Assembly: GCA_963971535.1 (NCBI GenBank)
Contig: OZ020590.1
Span: 155,211,734-155,275,733, forward strand
DNA length: 64,000 nt
Direction: 5' to 3'
From: Notolepis coatsorum
Taxonomy: Eukaryota > Chordata > Actinopteri > Aulopiformes > Paralepididae
The notes beneath the pieces are model-generated. The model had not been told where the DNA came from. It ran no database searches and saw only the letters and a program-made list of their open reading frames with translations. Below, piece by piece: positions 31,707-42,499 of the stretch. A program made the position numbers and the translations under genes. Numbering within the stretch: position 1 is the stretch's first letter; every line of letters starts with the position of its first letter.

Positions 31707-31877
31707 TTTATTTGTTTATTAGCAAAGGATCCCCATTAGCTGACGCCAAGAGGTCAACTAGTCTTCCTGGGGTCCGAGACAACATTAAAACATTACAACA
31801 TATACATTGCAATTAAAACATAATACAATTTGTTAAACACCCTAACCTGATCTTAATTTGTGTTTAAGGGTCATATC
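31707..31877. repeat. Dispersed repeat 'GGATCCYCATTAGCT', host of the solo LTR
   Basis: 'caaaggatccccattagctg' in split form and 'cttcctggggtccgag' identify the family. The copy is cut by the solo LTR beginning at 31878. Confidence 0.6.
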
Positions 31878-32934
31878 TGTTACAATGGGAACGTTTAGAT
31901 GGCATGACGGTGGTGGAGGTGTGTAGAACCCAAATGCAGAATTAGACACGAGGAGAGGCAGTGGAGGGTGAGAGAGACGAGGCACGAGTCGAAGTTGTAA
32001 ATAACAAGCTTTACTTGAACGTAGCAAACAAGGAACGTTACAATGCTTGGCAATACACAAAAGCGAACTTCAAACACGAAAAACAAACCTCAGCCATGCT
32101 GGAAAACGTGGGCAAGCAAAACATGAACGGACTCACAGGGAAATACAGGAAGCTTCACGGGAGGTACACAAGGTAGACAGCACACGGGGTGAACAGAACA
32201 AGGGTAACAGGAGTAATGACCCAGCAAGGAAGGCTGGGCAGACAACACTTAAATACACAGACTAATTAGAGACATGAGGGTGATTGGTAAACTAGACACA
32301 GCTGGGTAGGAACAACTAAACAGAAAACATAACTGGGTTAATATACTGAAACAAGACGAGAGTAGACGAAACAGCACATAGATACAGACACAAGGGAGAC
32401 TAAACTAGACTAGACAATGGGGCACAGCACAGACAGCAGATGAACAAACAACAGATTGGTGACGACAGAAAGGAAATGAATAAACACAAGACAACAAAGA
32501 TGAACCAACTGAACTAGGCCACCTGGTGGTTGAAAGACCAGGGCCCTCATTTATCAACGTGGCGTACACACAGATATGTGCGTAACCCGTGCGTACGATC
32601 ATTTCTAAGCAAAGTGTGGGATTTATCAATTTGAACTTTGCTTGACTTTGTGCGTATATTTACGCACAGCTCGGAGCATGCGTAGCTGGCGCCCGTTGGT
32701 AGAATATATTATTACAACAAGGAAATAAGCTTCTGTGCATTAGTTTCAACACTGGCGTGTTCTGTATGAACCGTAATTCATTATAGTTCATTGTAAAATA
32801 GCAACAGTAGTGTAATTATGGTCAAAACCCTATAAATAGCATTTGGAATAATAGGTCTTTATCTCCGAATGAATGCAGCATGGTTTATATAGCGTTATCG
32901 GAATATACGGGGTGTACTGACTGACTGCGCTCCG

Positions 32935-33357
32935 CGTAGAGCTCAACTTGTTATTATTTTGCGCACAGACCACAGAAACACGGGAACGTGATTATATTTA
33001 AAAGGCTTTACTTTAAACAAGTGGAATTTCGAAGCTGTAAGCAGAATACAAGTCATATGAACACCCACGATATAGTGTTCTTCCCCCTTCCTACTGTATA
33101 AGAAAGAATAAAAAACGCATTGCAATGAGAACAGAGGGTGTATGTGTATTACAAAACCCTTGCAATAATGTGTCTTAAATGAATGAAAAGCATACATGCT
33201 CTGGACACAGAGCATATATCGTGTGGGTGATATGACTTGTATTATGCTTACAGAATTCCACGTATTTAGTTTTACAATGTCAAAGCCTTTTAATATAAAT
33301 CAAAACGTTCCCGTATTTCTGCAATCTATGCGCAAAATAATAAGGAGTTGAGGTAGA
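32935..33357. repeat. Long imperfect hairpin, about 140-bp arms
   Basis: The left arm 32935-33072 (GTAGAGCTCAACTTG.., TTATTATTTTGCGCACAG, CACGGGAACGTGATTATA, AAGGCTTTA, AGTCATATGA) is mirrored by 33216-33357 (TGATATGACTTGTATT, AAAGCCTTTTAATATAA, ACGTTCCCGTATTTCTG, TGCGCAAAATAATAAGG, AGTTGAGGTAGATAC). The loop is about 143 bp. It may be a separate palindromic MITE or the inner part of the Harbinger-like element. Confidence 0.75.
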
Positions 33358-33599
33358 TACACACTCAGAACGTATTACATGCTGGTATGCTGATAGAGTA
33401 AACTATTATATGAATAGGAATATGATATAAGGTATACACTGGTCCGTCCGCGAGGATAGCCATTAAATGCCATTTGAGAATATAGGCTATTAATGCAATG
33501 AAAACATATTATTTTATGTTTTCATAAGCGTAAAGATACAACAGCTAGATTAATGATCAAGTTAGTTTACTGTGCAGGGTTCGCAGGGCTGTGCATTGT

Positions 33600-36500
33600 G
33601 CTATTATATATGCGCAAGTTACTGTTGCATAATGTAGGCTATGGCTGCTATTATATGTAATTCATATAGGCTACCTAATACCGACAACAAAATAGATGCC
33701 TCTAAAAATCATATTATAGCCAATCGAACACAACTAATAAAGGCATTCATATTACAGCACAGTTATAATGACACAATCATTGACATTGGATTAAGGAAAA
33801 CTTACCGTTTGGATTGCTCTCTGGATCGGATCGCTGAACAGCAGAAATGGCCTGCCGAGATCCTTTGTTATGCCGGCCACGGACAAAAGCCGCCGCGAAG
33901 ACGAGGAAAGAGAGCCGGGGTCCGGAACAGACTGAGGTCCAAACGACACAGAACCACATTGCCCAGCATATTGTTGGCCAATGTGCAATCGATAGGAAAC
34001 AAATTGGACGACATCAGAGCAAGGATCCAATTCCAGAGGGACATTCGGGATTGTAACGTCCTCTGTTTCACAGAAACTTGGCTGAGTCCAGATGTCCCGA
34101 ATCATGCAATAGAACCGGCAGACCACTTCTTCGTTCTACGAAAAGACCGGACGGCATTAGAGTCACTAAAAAAGAAAGGAGGCGGCATCGCCTTCATGAT
34201 AAACAAGGAGTGGTGCGATTTAGGCAACACAAAAGAAATGTCTAACCACTGCTCCCCAGACCTGGAGTTTATCACGATAAAATGTCGACCCTTCTTCCTC
34301 CCAAGAGAGTTAACGTCCATCATCCTCATCGGAGTGTACATTCCACCACACGCGAACACTGAGGTCGCACTTTCAAAACTTCACGACGAGGTAAACAAAC
34401 TCCAGGCAGCTAACGTTGACGCGGCCATTTTGGTCTTGGGGGATTTCAACAGCGCGCGTCTTAAAAAGGTGCTGCCGAATTTCTATCAGCATGTGACCTG
34501 TCCCACCAGAGGCGAGAACATATTAGACCATGTATACTCGCAATTTAAGAATGGGTACAAGTCACAGGCTCTTAGTCCATTCGGTAAAAGCGATCACGCA
34601 GCAATTTTTCTTTTGCCTAAGTACAAACAGTGTCTCAAGCGAACGCCGGTAGTCTCGCGAGAGGTTAAGCGTTGGACCGTGACGTCAGTAGAGTCACTCC
34701 AAGCAGTGCTGGGAAGCACAGAATGGAGTGTACTCCGTGATAACACAGCCAATATTAACGAATACACCGAAACGGTGATTGACTATGTCTGTACTCAGGT
34801 AGAAGTAATAATCCCCACCACCAAAATTAATATCTACCCAAACCAAAAGCCCTGGGTAGACAAATCCGTCCGTGAGGCTCTGAAAGTGCGCACATCAGCA
34901 TACAACACCGGGCTGGTGACAGGCAACATGGAAGAACACAAGATGGCAAGATACAACGTCAGGAGAGCAGTAATAGAGGCAAAACGGCGTTACAAGGATA
35001 AAGTTGAACTTCAGTTTGAACAGGCTGACTCTAGAGGCATGTGGCAGGGCCTCAGAACAATGACAGACTACAAAGGAACCCCCCTCAAACTGAACAGTGA
35101 CATCTCCTTAGCAAATGATCTCAACTCCTTCTATGCGAGGTTTGAGGCTGTGAATAACAACACCAGCCTACAAACCACGGCAATGGGGGGGGGGGGGTCT
35201 GCTGATGGAGACTCAGTGTTCAGGGTAACAGAGCATGAGGTGAGACGGATCTTTAAAAAAGTGGATATCAGGAAGGCAGCAGGACCGGACGGCATCCCCG
35301 GCCGCGTCCTAAAAGTCTGTGCCGACCAACTGGCCCCGGTATTCACTGACATCTTCAACCTGTCCTTGGAACAGGCCGTCATCCCCACCTGTCTGAAGAA
35401 GTCCACCATCATCCCTGTACCCAAAAAATCTACGCCCGCTTGCCTCAACGACTACCGCCCTGTAGCCCTCACCTCCATAGCCATGAAGTGCTTTGAGAAG
35501 CTAGTGAAGGGCTACATCTGTTCCTCCCTCCCAATCAACCTGGACCCTCTGCAATTTGCATATCGCCCCAACAGGTCCACGGAGGACGCCATAGCCCATG
35601 TGCTGCACACAGCAGCATCACATCTGGACAAGAGGAAGGGGAACTATGTGAGAATGCTGTTCATCGACTACAGCTCAGCATTCAATACCATAGTCCCCTC
35701 CAAACTCATAGCCAAGCTCAGGGACCTGGGCTTGAACTATGACCTGTGCCAGTGGGTCCTGGACTTCCTGACGGGCAGACCCCAGGTGGTAAGAGCCGGC
35801 AACTGCACCTCCTCATCCATCACGCTCAACATAGGGGCCCCCCAGGGCTGTGTTCTGAGCCCCCTCCTCTACTCCCTGTACACACATGACTGCGTAGCAC
35901 AGCGGAACAACAACACCATCATCAAATTTGCTGATGACACAGTAGTGGTGGGCCTGATCTCTGCCAACGACGAAAGGGCCTACCTGGAAGAGGTAGAGAA
36001 CCTGTCACAGTGGTGTCAGGAGAACTGCCTCTCCCTGAACGTCAGCAAAACAAAAGAGATGATTGTGGACTTCAGGAGGTCGGGGGTCAAGGACTACAGC
36101 CCCCTCAGCATCGACGGGGCACCAGTTGAGAGAGTGAACAGTTTCAAGTACCTCGGAGCCCACATATCCGAGGACTTGACATGGACCACACACATTGACA
36201 GTGTTGTGAAGAAGGCACGACAACGCCTCTACTTCCTCAGGCGCCTAAGGAAGTTCCAAGTCAGTCAGAAGATCCTTAGGAACTTCTACTCATGTACAAT
36301 AGAGAGCATCCTGACCGGCAACATCACCTCCTGGTTTGGGAATAGCACTGCACAAGACCGTAGCAGACTACAAAGAGTGACACGTTCAGCCGAACGCACA
36401 ATTAGAGGGGGGCTTCCCACCCTCCAGAACATTTACAACAAGCGGTGCAAGGGGAAGGCTAAGAGAATTATTAAGGACTCGAGCCACCCGAACAACTGCC

Positions 36501-37106
36501 TCTTTGAACTGCTGCCGTCAGGCAAGCGATACCGGAGTCTTATGGCGAGCACAGAAAGACTCAGAAGGAGCTTCTATCCCCAGGCCATCAGGCTGCTAAA
36601 CGAACAATAATCGCTAAACGAACAATAATCACTATGCAACAACCATCAAATGCACACAGCACACACACCCACACGCACACACACACTCACTCAAACAAAC
36701 AACACACTGCAGCACCCACTCTCCACACTTTAGATCACACAAACACACTTACACTTTATATTTATTGATAAAGGATTTGCACTACAACTCGTACACCTAC
36801 TGTGAATTGTACCTAAACTGCACCTCGTCCATTTATGCCTTGCACTATATAGTATTGTATATTAGTACACTGCACAGTATTGTATATTGTATGGTAACTA
36901 CGTCTACGAACATTGTACATATGTCTAAACTGAACACTGTGACCTCTTTTTTTTTCTTCTAATTTTTACTATGTTTTTATTTCATACTTATCTTGTCATG
37001 CACAGTCTCTGGAGCGCAACAGTAAGAAGCATTTTGTACAAAAGTATTCTGTACTTCTGTATGACAACTATTAAAGAAACTTGAAACTTGAAACTTGAAA
37101 CTTGAA
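33600..37106 (+). mobile_element. L2-like LINE with tandem-repeat 3' tail
   Basis: A long ORF with endonuclease and RT is followed by a 3' untranslated region of about 470 bp containing an ACAC-rich stretch at 36655-36690, and a tail of about four to five ACTTGAA units at 37076-37106. No ORF1-like frame is seen upstream, so the copy may be 5'-truncated or belong to a one-ORF lineage. The left boundary is not resolved. Confidence 0.82.
33641..36610 (+). CDS. LINE ORF2: APE-type endonuclease and reverse transcriptase
   Basis: An uninterrupted frame of 989 codons. The N-terminal half is an apurinic-type endonuclease: NVQSIGNKLDD, the Glu-containing FTETWLS, GDFN (Asp 268) and SDH (Asp 318, His 319). 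The RT follows, with PDGIPGRVL, LFIDYSSAFNT (first catalytic Asp about 676), GAPQGCVLSPLLYSLYT and FADD (763-766), then a C-terminal region typical of L2/CR1-group LINEs (WTTHIDSVVKKARQRLYFLR). A run of 13 G at 35186-35198 encodes a Gly stretch without breaking the frame. The Met chosen is the first in frame; the native start may differ. It acts by nicking target DNA and copying its own RNA at the nick. Intactness suggests a young copy. Confidence 0.9.
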   Translation: MAAIICNSYRLPNTDNKIDASKNHIIANRTQLIKAFILQHSYNDTIIDIGLRKTYRLDCSLDRIAEQQKWPAEILCYAGHGQKPPRRRGKRAGVRNRLRSKRHRTTLPSILLANVQSIGNKLDDIRARIQFQRDIRDCNVLCFTETWLSPDVPNHAIEPADHFFVLRKDRTALESLKKKGGGIAFMINKEWCDLGNTKEMSNHCSPDLEFITIKCRPFFLPRELTSIILIGVYIPPHANTEVALSKLHDEVNKLQAANVDAAILVLGDFNSARLKKVLPNFYQHVTCPTRGENILDHVYSQFKNGYKSQALSPFGKSDHAAIFLLPKYKQCLKRTPVVSREVKRWTVTSVESLQAVLGSTEWSVLRDNTANINEYTETVIDYVCTQVEVIIPTTKINIYPNQKPWVDKSVREALKVRTSAYNTGLVTGNMEEHKMARYNVRRAVIEAKRRYKDKVELQFEQADSRGMWQGLRTMTDYKGTPLKLNSDISLANDLNSFYARFEAVNNNTSLQTTAMGGGGSADGDSVFRVTEHEVRRIFKKVDIRKAAGPDGIPGRVLKVCADQLAPVFTDIFNLSLEQAVIPTCLKKSTIIPVPKKSTPACLNDYRPVALTSIAMKCFEKLVKGYICSSLPINLDPLQFAYRPNRSTEDAIAHVLHTAASHLDKRKGNYVRMLFIDYSSAFNTIVPSKLIAKLRDLGLNYDLCQWVLDFLTGRPQVVRAGNCTSSSITLNIGAPQGCVLSPLLYSLYTHDCVAQRNNNTIIKFADDTVVVGLISANDERAYLEEVENLSQWCQENCLSLNVSKTKEMIVDFRRSGVKDYSPLSIDGAPVERVNSFKYLGAHISEDLTWTTHIDSVVKKARQRLYFLRRLRKFQVSQKILRNFYSCTIESILTGNITSWFGNSTAQDRSRLQRVTRSAERTIRGGLPTLQNIYNKRCKGKAKRIIKDSSHPNNCLFELLPSGKRYRSLMASTERLRRSFYPQAIRLLNEQ

Positions 37107-37642
37107 CACCACCAACGCCAAACAGTGGTCAACGAACGGTCTTTATTAGTATTTTGAGCTGTCCAGGCAGAATTGCAGCAATGGTCTTAGGGAGCCATTG
37201 ATATCTGACATCACCGTGTACAAGTCAGCCTTTTATTTATCCCATAACACCGGTTGTGTCTTCTTGGTTCGACAGCTCCTCAGTGAACAATCTCCCGTGA
37301 AGTTTCTCAGAGTTCCGCTCGGGTCAGTCCATTATTTCACATCCCATGGGGGGTGTTTCATGACCATTATATGGATAATCATGCACGAGCATTGACGGTA
37401 GAACAAAGATGTATTTATCAACACGGAGGAGCGTAGGACCTGTGTACGCACCGTTGATAAATCCCAATATTTCTGTGCGTGCACACATTCTAAATTCTGT
37501 GCTTACGTATATGAAAATAGAACACTTTCTAAGAAGTGTTAATAAATGAGGGCCCAGGAGTGGGGAGAAAGTTCATGAGTGGGGAATGTCCATGGACAGA
37601 TGGGAGTTGTGAAGCAGGACCGGGGGGAACGTTACACATATC

Positions 37643-38235
37643 CAGGGTTTGTGCCCCTTAATTTTACTTAATCCATGCGAAAATTCTACTTAATTTATTT
37701 TAAAAAATGTACCGTAATACAGATTTTAAGGGTGATTTTAAGGGTTTATAAGGTGTAAAATTAAGGGACTCTGTTCCCTAGTCTGCACGTCTATAATGAG
37801 CGACATTCTTAGACGGCATCTTGTTATGCAATTACATGAAAAAAATAAAACACATTTCTGTGCGACCTAGGATGGAATCGCCACAAACGCAGGAATCTGC
37901 CCGCCAATGTGGGACTGCGGTGCTTGCAGATGTGTGAGCAAAGCTCCAACACCCTGCCTGGCTGCCACAGTAGTATAACTGCCTGGCCGGACCCACGGGT
38001 GCAGGAGCCAGGCGAGTTTTAGGGTTAAACGTATAGCCGAGTGACCCGTTGGCTTGTGATGATGTGGACCCAGAGAAGCTACAGAGCAGTAAATCTGTTG
38101 GTTTTTATCACCGTTGGATTTACAACACCTGCTCTATTATGACAGAAATACTGGCCTGCTCAAGGTGACCCCTGACGCGGCTCCTCTGCCAAGCGGTATA
38201 TATCCTCTGAGGCTCCTGAAGGCTGCATTTGAATA
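37643..38235. other. No gene recognised
   Basis: A repeated word 'ttaagggtgattttaagggttt' occurs at about 37727-37750. Otherwise no domain-bearing frame or recognisable transposon end is visible. Confidence 0.4.
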
Positions 38236-38486
38236 GGGAGGTGTGTAGTGGTTACTTCCTGGTCTATAGGGAGGTGTGTAGTGGTTACTTCCTGGTCTAT
38301 AGGGAGGTGTGTAGTGGTTACTTCCTGGTCTATAGGGAGGTGTGTAGTGGTTACTTCCTGGTCTATAGGGAGGTGTGTAGTGGGTACTTCCTGGTCTATA
38401 GGGAGGTGTGTAGTGGTTACTTCCTGGTCTATAGGGAGGTGTGTAGTGGTTACTTCCTGGTCTATAGGGAGGTGTGTAGTGGTTAC
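38236..38486 (+). repeat. 33-bp minisatellite, 7.6 units
   Basis: The unit GGGAGGTGTGTAGTGGTTAC plus TTCCTGGTCTATA starts every 33 bp from 38236 to 38467. The units are nearly identical (one TGGGTAC variant). Frames on both strands repeat every 11 residues and are artefacts. Confidence 0.95.
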
Positions 38487-39215
38487 GTCGTTTTTCATGT
38501 TCCACCCTCTGTTCCAACGCAATGTATTTCCCCATTGCCCATTTCTAAATCGTCTAGTTTAAAACAAATAAAGCATTAACATTTGCATGGTGTACCTTTC
38601 TGTGCTTATTCATCCACAATCTATAGCTCAACATGAAAATATTCGCAATTAATCATGAAAAAAAAATCGCCAAATTTTATTTCAACCAAAAATGCTTAAA
38701 CAATAATGTTAGTGATAGAAGGGAACTCATTTTGTGCAAAAATGGAAAGCTTTTCAATTTCCCATGCGGCAGAATTGTTACAATAGCCGATAATCCATTT
38801 TCCCAATGATGAATCCCTATACGGGTGGAACAACCTCCCTATAGGGCCAGCAGGCAACACGCTCGCTCGGTGACAGAATGTACAGAATGTTCTTTGATGA
38901 TGAGGGAAAAAAAGGAAGAAAACGCAGTCCATTTGATGATGAAGCCAGCCGACGTTCACGGACCTCACAGACCGCAAGGAGACGTGTTCTCTGCCTTCTT
39001 TTTTTGGTTCGAGACCCCGAGATTCAGATGGGTTCCCTGTTCACAACCCCCCTCTGCGTGGTCGAGCAGACAGAATGGTGAACTGTGACACTAAATTATG
39101 ATTTACATTTCTATTTACCTTGATTATTGAATGGAGGAGACTGGACTTCAAATATGAATAATTTCACAAGCTAAAAGCTTCTATAGCAAAAACACAATGG
39201 TGTATTTGTTTATCT
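38487..39215. other. No gene recognised
   Basis: AT-rich sequence with an A-run at 38659-38666. The frames at 38825-39088 and 38878-39081 lack recognisable domains. The region may be the interior of the hAT-like element whose right end is at 39288. Confidence 0.35.
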
Positions 39216-39288
39216 TTTTACGCCCTCCCACCACAAAATCATCTGGCGACCCCCTTGGGGGTCTCAACCCCTAGACTGAGAACCACTG
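39216..39288 (-). mobile_element. hAT-like terminal fragment
   Basis: On the minus strand it begins CAGTGGTTCTCAGTCTAGGG followed by 'gttgagacccccaaggggg'. This is the standard end of Charlie-like hAT elements, with the reading 'gagaaccactg' at the border. No matching opposite end was found. Confidence 0.6.
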
Positions 39289-39519
39289 CTCTAAGGCAAT
39301 GTTTTTAACATATTTTCTTTTTATTTCCAGGGGACCCACATTTTCAGAGCAAATATTCTTATGACCCTAAATTGATTTGGCAGATTATTTTGTGGGCCAA
39401 CAACACAAAATGTATCCTGCTTTTATGCTGCTATAGTACTGGTATAAAATGTACTACTGATGTAGAATGTACTACTGGTATAAAATGTTCAAATTTCTCT
39501 GTACAATCTAAATAATGGA

Positions 39520-39745
39520 TTTATATAGCAGCTTTTATCCGAAGCACTTTACAATTTTTACCCACTCACTCACACATTCACACACCGACCGTGGAGGCAA
39601 CCATGCAAGGTGCCAACCTGCTCATCGGGAGCAATTAGGGGTTAAGTGTCTTGCTCAAGGACACTTCTACACGCTGCGGGAATCGAACCAGGAACCTCCA
39701 GATTACCAGATGACTGCACTACCTCCCGAGCCACTGTCGCCCCCT
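39520..39745 (-). mobile_element. SINE family 2, reverse, near full length
   Basis: On the minus strand: GGGGGCGACAGTGGCTCGGG (box A region), GGTTCGATTCCCGC (box B), 'gtccttgagcaagacactta', 'gatgagcaggttggca', 'tgtgaatgtgtgagtgag' and the 3' end 'gtgcttcggataaaagctgc'. The copies at 27982, 31487 and 57946 belong to the same family. The 84-codon plus-strand frame through it is an artefact. Confidence 0.78.
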
Positions 39746-40255
39746 CTGAACAATCTACAGTATTTCTAGTGAGAGGGCTGTGGCTTAAATGATACAGGGA
39801 ATAAACATGTGGGGGCCCATTTTAAATCTTCCCAAGACCCATATGTGGGTCCCGACCCATACGTTGAAAATGGCCACAATGGAAAATAGTCTCTTGGGTA
39901 TTATTTTGTTCATCCTTTTGACAAGTCATAAATAATATGGTGCCTCCTGAGGCTGTATATATTACTTATTTATATATCTTTTAGACCTCATAGACCGGCA
40001 ATGCCACTGACTCCCCCAGTCACTCAGTCACATTCAGTCAGTCGGTCACTCACAGTTAGCCTGGTGGCGGCTCACAGACATCATGGCTGTAAGACTAGTT
40101 TCACATCAATGACACCGGGTGCGTTAAGTAACTGAGTGCTCGTGGTGAGAACGCTCGTGTACTATATGTGTGTACTGTAATGTGTACTATATGTATGTAC
40201 TATGTATGTATGTAAATAAAAAAATATAAAAAAAAGTCTTCAGGGGTAGGGCCCG
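39746..40255. other. No gene; decayed repeats
   Basis: 'gacccatatgtgggtcccgacccat' at 39837-39861 is an internally repetitive stretch next to '..acgttgaaaatggccac', which looks like a transposon border. A 'gtatgta' run lies at 40190-40215. Confidence 0.35.
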
Positions 40256-40330
40256 ACAAGTCAAGTCAAGTCAAGTCAAGAGTTGTATTTGTCACGGCAT
40301 ACAAGTATACAATGAAATGCCTAGTGCTTC
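40256..40330 (-). mobile_element. LINE 3' end with (CTTGA)n tail, reverse
   Basis: Five to six TCAAG units (40257-40281) adjoin 'ttgtatttgtcacggcatac'. Read on the minus strand this is an L2-type 3' end with its short tandem tail. Confidence 0.6.
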
Positions 40331-40461
40331 TCCCTAGCCCTTTTCGGACAATTGGACAATGCTGCAATAGCAGCTGGTAAAACTTTGGCGATTTATGGAA
40401 TGACCATTGTTATGTGTCCAAAACCCAGAAATAAAAAATAACTGAACTGAACTGAACTGAG
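40331..40461 (+). mobile_element. LINE-like 3' end with (ACTGA)n tail
   Basis: 'cccagaaataaaaaataactg' runs into four ACTGA units at 40441-40461. It lies back to back with the reverse-oriented tail at 40256. Confidence 0.45.
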
Positions 40462-40485
40462 AATGCTCGTGGTGAGAAGGACCGA

Positions 40486-40800
40486 AGATGGTATGGTCAG
40501 TGTAGAACATATAGCTAATATGCATTATGTTGAAGATGATATGGTCAGTGTAGAACATATAGCTAATATGCATTATGTTGAAGATGATATGGTCAGTGTA
40601 GAACATATAGCTCATATGCATTATGTTGAAGATGATATGGTCAGTGTAGAACATATAGCTGATATGCATTGTGTTGAAGATGATATGGTCAGTGTAGAAC
40701 ATATAGCTAATATGCATTATGTTGAAGATGATATGGTCAGTGTAGAACATATAGCTAATATACATTATGTTGTAGATGATATGGTACGTGTAGAACAATA
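40486..40800 (+). repeat. 48-bp minisatellite, 6.5 units
   Basis: The unit starts ATGGTCAGTGTAGAACATAT and recurs exactly every 48 bp from 40493 to 40781. As 48 is a multiple of 3, a 112-codon frame appears; it is an artefact. Related to the 43-bp array that follows. Confidence 0.95.
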
Positions 40801-40883
40801 AAACGTTATTGTTTTATCTCAAATTGTTTTATTTATTTAATTTGTTTTTAATTTATGTTTGAAATAAATAAACTCATTCATTC

Positions 40884-41800
40884 ATATACATTGTGTTGTA
40901 GATTATATGGTAAGTATAGAGATCATATAGCTAATATACATTGTGTTGAAGATAGTCAGTAGAGAGCATACAGTATAGCTAATATACATTGTGTTGAAGA
41001 TAGTCAGTAGAGAGCATATAGCTAATATACATTGTGTTGAAGATAGTCTAGAGCATATAGCTAATATACATTGTGTTGAAGATAGTCAGTACCGAGTATA
41101 TAGCTAATATACTTTGTGTTGAAGATAGTCAGTAGAGAGTATATAGCTAATATACATTGTGTTGAAGATAGTCAGTAGAGAGTATATAGCTAATATACTT
41201 TGTGTTGAAGATAGTCAGTAGAGAGCATACAGTATAGCTAATATACTTTGTGTTGAAGATAGTCAGTAGAGAGCATACAGTATAGCTAATATACATTGTG
41301 TTGAAGATAGTCAGTAGAGAGCATATAGCTAATATACATTGTGTTGAAGATAGTCAGTAGAGAGATATAGCTAATATACTTTGTGTTGAAGATAGTCAGT
41401 AGAGAGCATATAGCTAATATACATTGTGTTGAAGATAGTCAGTAGAGAGCATATAGCTAATATACTTTGTGTTGAAGATAGTCAGTAGAGAGCATATAGC
41501 TAATATACATTGTGTTGAAGATAGTCAGTAGAGAGCATATAGCTAATATACATTGTGTTGAAGATAGTCAGTAGAGAGCATATAGCTAATATACTTTGTG
41601 TTGAAGATAGTCAGTAGAGAGCATATAGCTAATATACATTGTGTTGAAGATAGTCAGGAGCATATAGCTAATATACTTTGTGTTGAAGATAGTCAGTAGA
41701 GAGCATATAGCTAATATACATTGTGTTGAAGATAGTCAGTATAGAGCATATAGCTAATATACATTGTGTTGAAGATAGTCAGTAGAGAGCATATAGCTAA
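40884..41800 (+). repeat. 43-bp satellite array, about 21 units
   Basis: Units contain 'catatagctaatatacattg' or '..tactttg', 'tgttgaagatagtcagtag' and 'agagc'. The core words are shared with the 48-bp array upstream, so the two descend from one ancestral unit. Length variants arise from small losses (for example near 41041 and 41651). ACATT and ACTTT versions alternate irregularly. Confidence 0.93.
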
Positions 41801-42028
41801 CGTGGTAAAGAGGATGCTCCTGTTCTCTGCTGCTCTCTCGGTGAAAACACCAATGCCTTTAATGAGCATTGCAGCGTGACGAACACGGATGCCTTTAATG
41901 AGCCGCCCGCATGTGACAGATGTAAGGACGTCTGTGTAAGATCCATTTCTTTCGTATACTGAGCCCAGTCAGAAGGGCGCTCAGCAACCCTGCTCAGATT
42001 GAGCGGAACTGAGGAACCCGTTAAGTGC

Positions 42029-42061
<33 letters not shown>

Positions 42062-42499
42062 CTCAGAGCAAAGCTGAGCCACTCAGTTACTTAACACTGT
42101 GTGTTCTATTTCAATCAATCGATCGACGGCGCTTACGCAACTGTCGTAGCCACTCAGTGGGATTCGGCCGTCCGACTCAATTATGCGGCGAGGTGAGTTG
42201 ACCTTCTATATTGGAATCCAGGGCTCGTTAAGAATCACCAAATAGCAGCACTATGAGACGGCATCATGTGCTCCCAATTAATATATAGAACATAATGGAA
42301 TGTCAATGACTCTGTGGTCTGTGCAGGGCCTGTCATGAGGGGGGAGAAAGAGGAACGCTTTCTGGGGGGGGGGGGGGGGGGGGGGGGGCATGGAGACCAT
42401 TTTGAAACAAATTAGTGACATCCACTTATTAAAACAAAAACATACACATTTCCTCTGATCAAATTGGAGCCTGTTACTTAGTTTATGGGTTTATTTTTA
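41801..42499. other. No gene; 30-base poly-C and 25-base poly-G tracts
   Basis: The poly-C tract is at 42031-42060 and the poly-G tract at 42364-42388. A 'tgcctttaatgag' word is repeated at 41854 and 41890. The rest shows no recognisable family. Confidence 0.6.

Larger units (their letters stand above)
32542..37554. mobile_element. Harbinger-like DNA element carrying a LINE
   Basis: The terminal inverted repeats are GGCCCTCATTTATCAAC and GTTAATAAATGAGGGCC. CAG flanks both ends (32539-32541 and 37555-37557). Removing the element and one CAG gives a continuous LTR sequence, and a 3-bp duplication fits the PIF/Harbinger superfamily. Internal sequence outside the LINE is about 1.5 kb, with no transposase frame recognised. 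The 65-codon frame at 37198-37395 is unassigned. Confidence 0.6.
31878..37636 (+). mobile_element. Solo LTR (gypsy-type) carrying nested insertions
   Basis: The ends are TGTTACAATGGGAACG and GGGGGGAACGTTACA (TG..CA). CATATC is at 31872-31877 and 37637-37642, a 6-bp duplication. Without the inserted DNA the LTR would be about 740 bp (31878-32541 plus 37558-37636). Its 5' half resembles 1678-2004, which is followed by gypsy pol, suggesting it is the LTR of that older gypsy family. No internal gag-pol remains here. Confidence 0.6.

Noticed and set aside
38137..38579. Repeat protein frames YREVCSGYFLV and TTHLPIDQEV
   Set aside because: Both follow the 33-bp tandem unit on opposite strands and have no domain outside it.
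40334..40801. Antisense 154-codon frame and sense 112-codon frame
   Set aside because: Artefacts of the exact 48-bp period.
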